Of a stretch of 7,660 nucleotides of DNA, positions 1 to 5,970 are shown one piece after another. The notes below the pieces were generated by a model. The model did no database searches. It was not told the DNA's origin and worked only from the letters and a program-made list of their open reading frames with translations. The stretch comes from CBCXVS01 sp965178525 (GTDB lineage: Bacteria; Tectomicrobia; Entotheonellia; Entotheonellales; Entotheonellaceae), in NCBI GenBank assembly GCA_965178525.1, contig CBCXVS010000329.1:1-7660 (forward strand), given 5' to 3'. Positions within the stretch are counted from its first letter, which is position 1; the number at the start of each line of letters is the position of its first letter. The position numbers and the translations under genes are program-made.

Positions 1-349
1 AGGAGAGTCGGTCTCAGGCAATCGGCGTAACTGCTTCATCAAGAAAGGAGTTGGCTTGACTTAAGGCCATTCGGGATCACCCATGGATTCGGCCCAGAGT
101 GTATGGAGTCCAGACCCCACCACTTTCCCCGCCTTTCCCCTTGAGCTGCTCCTGAAATGTGTGAGGCGTTACGATTTCCGATTCCCACCTCGGCTTTCTT
201 AAGCCACACACGTCCTTTCACAAGAAAAGACGCTTGCCAAGGCGCAGGCGTGAATTTTTCGAGTTATTAGCCTTCGACAGGCATGGGATGGATCGTCTGC
301 CTCCGAACCATCGGTAAGCTGGCGTTGTCTCAACATGGCCTCGATGCCG
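1..349. other. Left-edge stretch with no recognisable gene
   Basis: No frame here gives a protein I recognise. The first few dozen bases could be the tail of a plus-strand gene entering from outside: all three plus frames reach a stop by position 63, so at most about 20 codons are involved. A 60-codon minus-strand frame (39-221) starts with ATG, but no Shine-Dalgarno sequence precedes it and it shows no familiar motif. There is no strong hairpin with a T-run that would serve as a terminator for the minus-strand gene ending at 350. Confidence 0.5.
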
Positions 350-838
350 CTACAACAAGCAGGCGCCTTCATGTTGTAACAGGCGTTGTTTGATGGGCAG
401 GCCACTGGCGTAGCCCCGCAGGCGCCCGTCGCTACCCACCACGCGGTGGCAGGGAATGATGATCGCAATGGGGTTGCAGCCATTGGCATGCCCTATGGCC
501 CGGGCGCCTTTGGGTTTGCCCACGCGTTGCGCCAATTCCTGATAGGTAAGCGTTGTGCCGTAAGGAATCTGTTGTAATTCCTGCCATACCCGGTGCTGAA
601 ACGCCGTGCCGGCAGGCGCCAGGGCCAGCGTGAAGTGTTGCCGTATGCCCTGAAAATATTCCTGCAATTGCTCGACGGCGTCCGCGAACACACCGGCATC
701 CTCCTGCCAATCGGGCGCAGGCGCTATGGGTCGCTCGCCGTGCTCGAAATCCACCCGTGTCAGACCCTCTGAAGTGCCGCTCAGGCGCATCGGACCCACG
801 GGTGAATCCAGGGTCGTCGTATAGATCGGTGACGTCAT
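350..838 (-). CDS. ogt: Methylated-DNA--[protein]-cysteine S-methyltransferase (O6-alkylguanine-DNA alkyltransferase)
   Basis: This suicide repair protein transfers the alkyl group from O6-alkylguanine (and O4-alkylthymine) in DNA to its own cysteine. The 162-residue product has the family's usual length. The active site IIIPCHRVV is present with Cys130, preceded by the Asn-hinge region HANGCNP (118-123) and the arginine-finger motif KGARAIG (110-116), and followed by the RGYASGL loop and a KQRLLQHE tail. The N-terminal 80 residues match the non-catalytic ribonuclease-like domain (TTLDSPVGPMRLSG). I chose ATG at 838 because GGAG lies 7 bases upstream and the product then begins MTSPIYTT; an in-frame ATG at 889 would add 17 residues without a good ribosome site. 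No neighbour shares its strand closely, so it looks monocistronic. Assignment to Ogt rather than the Ada C-domain rests on its single-domain length. Confidence 0.93.
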   Translation of the reverse strand: MTSPIYTTTLDSPVGPMRLSGTSEGLTRVDFEHGERPIAPAPDWQEDAGVFADAVEQLQEYFQGIRQHFTLALAPAGTAFQHRVWQELQQIPYGTTLTYQELAQRVGKPKGARAIGHANGCNPIAIIIPCHRVVGSDGRLRGYASGLPIKQRLLQHEGACLL

Positions 839-970
839 CAGATGTCTCCAGCGGGTTACGGTTGTATGATCTATCGCCATTTCTACCATAGAATGCGCCT
901 TTGCTTGGTGTTAAGGCCAACACGGCCCTTGACGCTGGCTGCCGATTGACAGACTATCTGGGGTGTATGA

Positions 971-1120
971 TACCCTCAGCTACATCTGCGGCACCTGCCG
1001 CATGTTACACCGGTCATCAGCGAAGTTGAACGCAGACAGATCACCGAGGCGCTCAATCGGGCTGGGCTACGGGAACCTGCGGTGGCTGATTAAGTACCTG
1101 GACAGAATGACCTTGATACA
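971..1120 (+). pseudogene. Possible remnant of a Fis-type helix-turn-helix (sigma-54 activator C-terminus)
   Basis: The frame starting at 971 reads HLPHVTPVIS then EVERRQITEALNRAG and ends at 1093. This resembles the linker and first helix of the Fis-type DNA-binding domain that ends NtrC-family regulators. The expected next helices (GNRTRAAELLGIS-like) are missing. A LRWLIKYL-like string, comparable to a recognition helix, follows at about 1077-1100 in another frame. No start codon, ATPase domain or receiver domain is nearby. I read this as a scrap left by deletion. The match is short and made from memory of the family, so chance resemblance is possible. Confidence 0.3.
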
Positions 1121-1143
1121 TTTTTTCAGGGGAAAAATATAAA
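1113..1143 (+). promoter_or_regulatory. Candidate sigma-70-type promoter for the lipoprotein/permease pair
   Basis: TTGATA (1113-1118) is followed 19 bases later by TATAAA (1138-1143); the overlapping hexamers ATATAA and AATATA would give 18- and 17-base spacers. The stretch is AT-rich compared with its surroundings. It would place a transcript start near 1150 and leave a leader of about 75 bases before the ATG at 1226. Seen by eye only. Confidence 0.4.
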
Positions 1144-1225
1144 TTGCATGGTGTTTCGGTACTTCAATGTGCTGACATCCAACATGATGACGCTGGTGCT
1201 GTTCAGGTACGTAAAGGTTGTATTG

Positions 1226-1963
1226 ATGGGGAACAATCGTACGCGCTTTGTGGTTTTGCTCTTGATCTTCGTCCTCATGGTGTTGGGTTGCGGCCGAGAA
1301 ATCGGCGAGGTCACGGTTGGCGTCGTTCCCAGTGCTGGCTGCGTGCCGCTGCATGTCGAACTCGTTGGCAAAGCCGATGTGCAAGAGGGCATACGTCCTG
1401 AGTTCCGCTGGACGATTGGCGGGGATGTGCAACTGCACGGGCCTAACGTGCAGCACACCTTCAACACGCCTGCTACCTACGCCATCTCCTTAACGGTCGT
1501 GGGCGAGAAACATGAAAAGACCACGACGGCATCGATTGACGTGCGCGCGGCTGAGATGCCAACGGTACCGGGGCTGTACTTGCGCCAGGGATGCGCCTAC
1601 CAGGCGGTGCCAAGCGTAGAAGTGGCAAAGGAGATAAAGCAGCTCGGTAAAACGTCATTGGAAGATCTCGAACAGCGCATCGAGGGACGGTCGCTTTCGA
1701 CGTTGGAACTCGTTACCCATCCGCTCTGGCGGCGCGAGCATACCCATACCGTCCACACCATAGCGCGGGATCGCTTTGTTGCCGTTCGCCTAATGATGTT
1801 CAAGCTTTCGGATGGTTGGGGGTCGGCGAGGAGGGGCGTGAGGTCACCTTGTTCAAGATTCTTCCCAGCCCGGAGCCGGTGTCAGCTCCGCAAGTCCCGG
1901 TCGTCATACGCGTGGTGGATTCGTGGCGTCTCGACCATGTCGATCCGGAACCGCAGGCGCTGA
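1226..1963 (+). CDS. PKD-domain lipoprotein, N-terminal part (reading frame disrupted near 1790-1825)
   Basis: This is a predicted secreted lipoprotein of unknown function. From the ATG at 1226 it has a short basic stretch (NNRTR), a hydrophobic core of about 13 residues and a lipobox ending VLGC, giving lipidated Cys22. The ATG has AAGG 8 bases upstream, so I prefer it to the in-frame ATG at 1148, which would bury the signal. Residues about 25-105 form a PKD-like beta-sandwich: P-x-x-G-C-x-P-L, then FRWTIGGD, then HTFNTPATYAISLTV, which are the usual core motifs. The next 80 residues (from PTVPGLYLRQG) are not a family I know. After about residue 190 the frame turns into Arg/Ser-rich, unnatural protein (RRGVRSPCSRFF), while the -1 frame continues as sensible sequence to 2106. 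Restored, the protein would have about 293 residues. It probably shares a transcript with the permease downstream. Confidence 0.75.
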   Translation: MGNNRTRFVVLLLIFVLMVLGCGREIGEVTVGVVPSAGCVPLHVELVGKADVQEGIRPEFRWTIGGDVQLHGPNVQHTFNTPATYAISLTVVGEKHEKTTTASIDVRAAEMPTVPGLYLRQGCAYQAVPSVEVAKEIKQLGKTSLEDLEQRIEGRSLSTLELVTHPLWRREHTHTVHTIARDRFVAVRLMMFKLSDGWGSARRGVRSPCSRFFPARSRCQLRKSRSSYAWWIRGVSTMSIRNRRR

Positions 1964-2106
1964 ACCGCACGCGCGTTTCGCCTCATGTCATGCACTATGG
2001 CCCGCAGGAACAACTGACGGAAGGGTTCTACTTCATCCATGTGACACGTGAGGGTGACAAGCAGCCGGGGATCCATCCCCTTGTTCTGATGCCATCTGAC
2101 AACTGA
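1789..2106 (+). CDS. C-terminal part of the PKD-domain lipoprotein, in the -1 frame
   Basis: This frame supplies the natural continuation of the lipoprotein. It reads NDVQAFGWLGVGEEGREV, then TLFKILPSP, a stretch VVIRVVDSWRLDHVDPEP, and finally YFIHVTREGDKQPGIHPL before the TGA at 2104-2106. The codons and the acidic/hydrophobic rhythm look like real protein, unlike the same bases read in the upstream frame. No Shine-Dalgarno sequence precedes the TTG at 1816, so independent translation is unlikely. The exact break cannot be fixed: a G5 run at 1818-1822 is one candidate, and a lost base near 1790 is another (giving VAVRLNDVQAF). It ends 17 bp before the permease start. No domain recognised. 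Confidence 0.6.
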   Translation, partial: PNDVQAFGWLGVGEEGREVTLFKILPSPEPVSAPQVPVVIRVVDSWRLDHVDPEPQALNRTRVSPHVMHYGPQEQLTEGFYFIHVTREGDKQPGIHPLVLMPSDN

Positions 2107-2123
2107 GCCATAAAGGATGTCTT

Positions 2124-3167
2124 GTGGGTGTGACACCACGTGAGCAACATATCCAGACCGTCTGCCTTTTGATCTTGAGCGCGGTGGCGATTGGCTTGGC
2201 CTTATGGTGGCTGCGGGCCGTCATGATTCCCTTTGTGCTGGCTACTTTCTTGGCGTTTGGCCTATCCCCCCTGATTAATTTTCAGAGACGCTTGCGGATG
2301 CCGCGCCCGCTGGCTGTCTTGGTCACCCTGCTCCTCGGCTGCATGGTGCTCAGCCTGCTTGGCGGCATGATTTCAATCCAACTGGCCGAGAACATCGAGG
2401 TCTATCAGCAGCAGATCAATCAACTTCTCGACAGATCTGCCGCGCTGTTGCAGGACGATAGCATGATGGAGGGGCTGCGTACCCGCTTTGGCTTCGATCC
2501 GTTAGCCATGTTCAACTCCGTGTCCGCTGGCTTCATCAAGACGATCAGTCGCATGCTCGCCGGTACGACCAAAGCCATTGTCGAACTTCTGTCACAAGGT
2601 CTGCTGGTCGTGGTCTTTCTCTTCTTTCTGCTCCTTGGCGACACGGCACGGTCACAGCCAAACAGCGGTGTGTTGGGTGAAGTCGAGGTCTGCATGAAGC
2701 GCTATATCGTCACCAAAGTTCTCCTGTCAGCGGTGACGGGCGCCCTGGTCGGCTCCACGTTGGCCCTGCTTGGTGTCGATCTCGCCCTGGTCTTCGGGCT
2801 GTTCGCCTTTTTGCTCAATTTCATCCCGAGTATCGGCCCGCTCATTGCGACCCTTTTACCCTTACCGGTGGTGTTGGTGAACCAGGACAGTACCCTCACG
2901 ATTGTCCTGGCGATTGCGGTGCCCGGCGTCATTCAGTTTTTGATTGGCAATGCCATCGAGCCACGCATCATGGGCGGCTCGATGGATTTGCACCCCGTCA
3001 CCATTCTTCTCGCCTTGATTGTCTGGGGCATGCTTTGGGGCGTGGTCGGCATGCTGCTGGCCACGCCGCTGACGGCGGTGATGAAAATTCTCTTTGAGCG
3101 CATCGAGCAGACCACACTGATTGCGGAGTTATTGGCCGGGCGGCTCGACAGGCTCCAATCGGATTGA
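2124..3167 (+). CDS. AI-2E family transporter (PerM/YdiK-like inner-membrane permease)
   Basis: This is a 347-residue polytopic inner-membrane protein of the AI-2E exporter superfamily (PF01594), a typical length. Hydrophobic segments lie at about 12-50 (two helices), 62-87, 148-172, 197-217, 219-252, 256-276 and 292-322. An amphipathic, non-membrane stretch with EVYQQQINQLLDRSAALL occupies 88-147, as in the family. Two signatures are clear: LLNFIPSIGPLIATLLPLP (230-248), and IEPRIMGGSMDLHPVT followed by WGVVGMLLATPLTAVMK near the C-terminus. The start is GTG at 2124, with AAAGGA ending 6 bases upstream. Family members have been linked to signal export, Na+/H+ antiport or general efflux; the sequence does not choose among these. 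The 17-bp gap after the lipoprotein implies co-transcription. No obvious terminator follows. Confidence 0.92.
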   Translation: MGVTPREQHIQTVCLLILSAVAIGLALWWLRAVMIPFVLATFLAFGLSPLINFQRRLRMPRPLAVLVTLLLGCMVLSLLGGMISIQLAENIEVYQQQINQLLDRSAALLQDDSMMEGLRTRFGFDPLAMFNSVSAGFIKTISRMLAGTTKAIVELLSQGLLVVVFLFFLLLGDTARSQPNSGVLGEVEVCMKRYIVTKVLLSAVTGALVGSTLALLGVDLALVFGLFAFLLNFIPSIGPLIATLLPLPVVLVNQDSTLTIVLAIAVPGVIQFLIGNAIEPRIMGGSMDLHPVTILLALIVWGMLWGVVGMLLATPLTAVMKILFERIEQTTLIAELLAGRLDRLQSD

Positions 3168-3269
3168 GGAGATGATGAACGGAAAAATTTTTCTTGAAAC
3201 ATATCCCGAGTTCAATAGGATTCATAACGGATAGCGAAACCGTCACACACCACCTGTATTCAGGCGATG

Positions 3270-3515
3270 CTATCGCCAGCTACTCTTGGTGTAATGATTA
3301 ACTAGGCGTTGTGCCCCTTGCAAAATATGGCGTTCCATCAAGATGTGATGCCGCAATGCAATGATGCCATCATACAGCTTGTAGCCGCCCAAACTTATCA
3401 TGTTTAATGGCTTGTACATTACACCATAATCCATTGTATACTTCAACTGTACCGCTACAGGATACACAATTTCTTCAATTCTTCTTATTTGATATATCGA
3501 TAGATGGTGATAGTA
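3270..3515 (-). pseudogene. C-terminal continuation of the sulfotransferase, displaced into the -1 frame
   Basis: Read in the -1 frame relative to the sulfotransferase, the bases just past the A6 run give YYHHLSIYQIRRIEEIVYP, then VAVQLKYTMDYGVMYKPLN and a tail ending at a TAG (3272-3270). The string QIRRIEEIVYPVA..L.Y..DYG is typical of the last helix and end of bacterial PAPS-dependent sulfotransferases, following the upstream frame's GIVKDNT exactly where expected. The main frame instead ends after 11 codons of unrelated sequence. Adding one A to the run, or a -1 ribosomal slip, joins the two parts into a protein of about 342 residues. There is no sensible independent start apart from a GTG at 3467 inside the helix. 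Confidence 0.75.
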
Positions 3516-4297
3516 TTTTTTGTATTGTCTTTGACAATGCCATATTGTCCTTTTGTTTCACCGAAATCCTCCGGCGACTTTCCAAGCGTCACCATGCTCT
3601 CATGGTACGGACATTCCAAAAATTTTGCCACCGTGTGCATGATCTGGTTCGGGTCATAGAGCAGGTCTTCATACAACACTTCCAGGTAGTTCGCTCCTAA
3701 TTGCTCTCCGGCATACCGGGCGGTCTCAATCGTGTCTTTCCATCTGTATGCCGCACGGTAGAGGCTTTTCCCCCATGATTTTTTGACGGAGAGACAATAA
3801 TCCCGCGGATCCCGAATCATATGGAGGAATTTTGCCTGTGGGTATAACTGCTGGAGTAACGGCATATGATTGATGTAACCTGGAGTTTTGTCTCCCCAAA
3901 TCACGTCAGGCCGATCCGCCTTCGAGCCAAAATGCCGGAAGATGTGTTCAAAAATGGCCGGCCAGGAACGTCTGTCGACTGTGGCAAGAAATTCTTGCGT
4001 ATTAAAGCGATACCCGGCCCGATGCATCCCCCGGAAAAATGTTGTCCGGCAAAACTGGTTAACAAAATGACGTAAGTCGGCTTCCGTATGGAACGGCGGG
4101 GGATCACCAAAGACTCTAATAAAATAGGGGATAAAATGACTTTCGGCCAAGGTGATACTAATCCGAGGATGCTGATTCAACAACGCCCGCATCAACTTGG
4201 TTCCACTTCGTGGCATCCCAACAATAAACACGGGCCCCAAAAATTTGGGCTGTCTCACCGTCTTCTGCATACCGCTACCTATACAATGTCTCGTCAT
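3485..4297 (-). CDS. PAPS-dependent sulfotransferase family protein (N-terminal three quarters; frame breaks at an A6 run)
   Basis: Predicted to transfer sulfate from 3'-phosphoadenylyl sulfate to a hydroxyl or amino group of an unknown acceptor. The 5'-phosphosulfate loop is FIVGMPRSGTKLM (about 24-36), and the 3'-phosphate site is FLHMIRDPRDYCLSVKKSWG (157-176) with Arg162 and Ser170. WGDKTPGYINHMP lies between them, and YLEVLYEDLLYDP (204-216) follows, all as in the Sulfotransfer_3-type family. The ORF runs to 270 residues, but its last 11 (NTITIYRYIK region) are out of register and the true C-terminus continues in the -1 frame down to 3270. The start is uncertain: ATG at 4297 has no clear ribosome site, while ATG at 4270 (Met10) has AGG 7 bases upstream. 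The 3' end is visibly AT-richer than the neighbouring genes, which hints at transfer. No sulfation-pathway gene is adjacent, so the acceptor cannot be guessed. Confidence 0.85.
   Translation of the reverse strand: MTRHCIGSGMQKTVRQPKFLGPVFIVGMPRSGTKLMRALLNQHPRISITLAESHFIPYFIRVFGDPPPFHTEADLRHFVNQFCRTTFFRGMHRAGYRFNTQEFLATVDRRSWPAIFEHIFRHFGSKADRPDVIWGDKTPGYINHMPLLQQLYPQAKFLHMIRDPRDYCLSVKKSWGKSLYRAAYRWKDTIETARYAGEQLGANYLEVLYEDLLYDPNQIMHTVAKFLECPYHESMVTLGKSPEDFGETKGQYGIVKDNTKNTITIYRYIK
3515..3521 (-). other. A AAA AAT heptamer at the sulfotransferase frame break
   Basis: On the minus strand the zero-frame codons ACA-AAA-AAT contain the heptamer A AAA AAT, which has the X XXY YYZ form of a -1 ribosomal slippery site, set in the right phase. 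A -1 slip here enters the frame that carries the missing C-terminus. The same run could equally be a place where one base was lost in the genome or in the assembly. I saw no obvious stimulatory hairpin immediately downstream. Confidence 0.5.
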
Positions 4298-4367
4298 CCA
4301 TCATCATATGCTAGGGAGCCAAACGCGGTCAGCCGCTCTATGTGTCCACAGGAGAGACTTGCCGCGA

Positions 4368-4514
4368 TCCTTTCGTGGCGTCAGCCGTTAGGCCTGAGGC
4401 GTCATCGTCGAGCGCCAATACATAGATCATCGCAATAGGCGCCGAGCCGGGAAGAGCGCCGGCCATGAGTTCGCCCCAGTAGTATACATCACCTTGACAT
4501 CTCTGCACAGCGCC
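4368..4514 (-). pseudogene. Remnant: C-terminal tail of a sugar ABC-transporter permease (MalG/UgpE-like)
   Basis: About 49 codons on the minus strand read PGAVQRCQGDVYYWGELMAG, then ALPGSAPIAMIYVLALDD and DASGLTADATKG. The pattern GDVYYWGELMAGALxGSxPIAxIY...SGLTxxATKG is how carbohydrate ABC permeases of the binding-protein-dependent type end: a last transmembrane helix, then the SGLTAGAVKG tail. The rest of such a permease (about 230 residues, including the EAA loop) is missing. The frame is open to the ATG at 4607, but those upstream codons overlap the msrP start and look unrelated. Some helix residues are degraded (ALDDD where hydrophobic or aromatic residues are usual). It is probably a relic of a deletion. 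Recognition is from family memory. Confidence 0.5.
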
Positions 4515-4522
4515 CGGACTAT
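4494..4522 (+). promoter_or_regulatory. Candidate promoter for msrP
   Basis: A perfect TTGACA (4494-4499) is followed after 17 bases by a poor -10, GACTAT (4517-4522). It lies about 70 bases before the chosen msrP start, inside the permease remnant. The weak -10 leaves this uncertain. Confidence 0.3.
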
Positions 4523-4590
4523 GTAAGAAGAAGTGACCGGACGGCTGCCGTCCAGGTGGGGTAAATTTGGCACATCGTGGAGTGGTCATC

Positions 4591-5529
4591 ATGGCGCCTC
4601 TCATCAAAATGGCACGGGGGTGGGATATCCCCGAATATCGGCTGACCCCGGAAACCGTCTACTGGCAGCGGCGGGACATCTTGCGCGCGATGGGCCTCGC
4701 TGGCATGGGCCTGACAGGGCTTGTGGCGGGCTGCGGTGACCGTGCCGAGCAGCACGTACAGGAACAGGCGCGAGCGCTGCCCAAACTCAACGCGCCGCAC
4801 CATACAGCTTATACGCTGACCGATCCGCTAACGCCGGAACTCGTGGCCTCGCGCTACAATAATTTCTACGAATTTAGCAGTGGCAAGGGCAATGTCTGGA
4901 AGCGGGCGCGGTTTGCGCCGGAACCCTGGAAGGTCGAGGTCACCGGGCTGGTGCATAAACCGCAAACCTTGGATATCGACGACCTGCGGCGCACCATGCC
5001 GCTGCAAGAGCGGCACTACCGTTTCCGTTGCGTGGAAGCCTGGGCCATGGATGTGCCGTGGATTGGCTTTCCCATGCGGGCGTTGTTGGACCGCGTGCAG
5101 CCGCTGGCCAAGGCGACGCATGTGCGTATGACCACCGCGCATTTTGTGAAGCGTCAGGCGTCTTTATTTTCCAATCATTATCCCTGGCCGTACAACGAGG
5201 GCCTGACGCTGGCTGAGGCGATGAATGAGCTGACGCTCCTGGCGGTGGGGATCTATGGCCATGTATTGCCCACGCAGCATGGGGCGCCCGTGCGTTTGGT
5301 GGTGCCTTGGAAATATGGCTTTAAGAGTATTAAGTCGGTCGTGCGGATTGAGCTGACCGACACGCAGCCGGAGACGTTTTGGAATACGGTGGGACCGCGT
5401 GAGTATGATTTCTGGGCCAATGTCGAACCGCACGTGCCGCATCCGCGCTGGTCGCAGGCGACGGAGCGGGTTCTCGGGGTGAAGGAGCGCCGGCGGACGC
5501 GGCTCTATAATAGAGTTGTTCCTCAATAG
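4591..5529 (+). CDS. msrP: Protein-methionine-sulfoxide reductase catalytic subunit MsrP (YedY-type molybdoenzyme), 3' end altered by IS insertion
   Basis: This periplasmic molybdopterin oxidoreductase reduces methionine sulfoxide in envelope proteins. From ATG 4591 (GGAG 8 bases upstream) there are 312 residues. A twin-arginine motif QRRDILR (26-32) precedes a hydrophobic stretch ending LVAGC, a perfect lipobox (Cys48). The core has YNNFYEFSSGKG (89-100), the Mo-ligand Cys147 in YRFRCVEAWAMDVPWIGFP, PHVPHPRWSQATER near the end, and APVRLVVPWKYGFKSIKS. All match the YedY/sulfite-oxidase-like fold. The family normally ends NGYxxQVAxLYxGxDL plus a few residues. Here the last recognisable residues are TRLYN, followed by RVVPQ encoded by the IS end, so about 19 residues are missing. 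The haem membrane partner MsrQ, usually next door, is absent from the window; an IS occupies that place. Whether the shortened enzyme is active is unknown. Confidence 0.92.
   Translation: MAPLIKMARGWDIPEYRLTPETVYWQRRDILRAMGLAGMGLTGLVAGCGDRAEQHVQEQARALPKLNAPHHTAYTLTDPLTPELVASRYNNFYEFSSGKGNVWKRARFAPEPWKVEVTGLVHKPQTLDIDDLRRTMPLQERHYRFRCVEAWAMDVPWIGFPMRALLDRVQPLAKATHVRMTTAHFVKRQASLFSNHYPWPYNEGLTLAEAMNELTLLAVGIYGHVLPTQHGAPVRLVVPWKYGFKSIKSVVRIELTDTQPETFWNTVGPREYDFWANVEPHVPHPRWSQATERVLGVKERRRTRLYNRVVPQ
5513..5529 (+). repeat. Left terminal inverted repeat of the IS
   Basis: GAGTTGTTCCTCAATAG matches the inverted right end at 15 of 17 positions. It supplies the final codons GTT CCT CAA TAG of the altered msrP frame. 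Confidence 0.8.
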
Positions 5530-5970
5530 CATAAGATCAGGTTCCCTAGCCCAGCCCAGATGCCCACCGAATCATCCTCAAAGTGATCTTTGCGGTTGCG
5601 GAAACGCTGCACCAAAATGTTGAAACGCTTCATACCGCCGATGGCATGTTCGATCAAGATGCGAACTTGACTCACGGCATAATTCGCCGCCTGCTGCTCC
5701 GCCGTCAATTCTGGAGTCGGATTCGTCTTGCTCTTCCGGGGTTTCTTGTGTGGAATCTCAAGCATTTCGCCTTTGTAGTCCGACTGAATCCCCTGATAAC
5801 CCAGGTGCACCCAAACTTCTACGTCACTAAACCGGTCTAAGTCCGGTGGGAACTCTTGTTTTAACATGCTGTAATCATGGTTGTGACCACTAAACGTACG
5901 GCCCAGAAAGACGATCCATTTATCCGGCATCGACATCACTGTATTTTTCAGCGTATGGCTTTTTTTTACC
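5523..5970 (-). CDS. IS5-family transposase, C-terminal part (second frame)
   Basis: This frame carries the second half of a DDE_Tnp_4-type transposase. After KKSHTLKNTVMSMPDKW it shows GRTFSGHNHDYSMLKQEFP with the second catalytic Asp, VHLGYQGIQ, and VRILIEHAIGGMKRFNIL with the catalytic Glu, followed by an RFRNRKDHFEDD tail. It ends with a TGA inside the left terminal repeat. The frame is open back to about 6035, but the protein homology with the first part joins at the A8 run (5967-5960), so I give the start there. Alone it has no first Asp and no obvious ribosome site, so it should act only when fused to the upstream frame. Confidence 0.8.

Noticed and set aside
39..221. 60-codon minus-strand open frame at the left edge
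   Set aside because: ATG start but no ribosome site, no recognisable motif, and a composition that does not look like protein; not supported as a gene.
432..923. Long minus-strand open frame overlapping the alkyltransferase
   Set aside because: It is a shadow of ogt in another frame; Arg/Gly/His-rich with no motifs, whereas ogt has a complete active site.
1067..1467. Two overlapping minus-strand open frames opposite the PKD lipoprotein
   Set aside because: No motifs, and they lie antisense to a gene with a clear lipobox and PKD core; treated as chance frames.
3172..3234. Tiny plus-strand frame (MMNGKIFLE...) after the permease
   Set aside because: The GAGGA is too close to the ATG, the product is about 20 residues, and nothing else supports it.
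3253..3277. Hairpins CCTG-TATT-CAGG and GGCGAT-GCT-ATCGCC between the convergent genes
   Set aside because: Short stems with no T-run on either strand and partly within the sulfotransferase end; not convincing as terminators.
5959..5965. A AAA AAG as a classical -1 programmed frameshift site in the transposase
   Set aside because: The heptamer is in phase, but the -1 frame reaches a TGA within a few codons and does not lead to the second half of the transposase.
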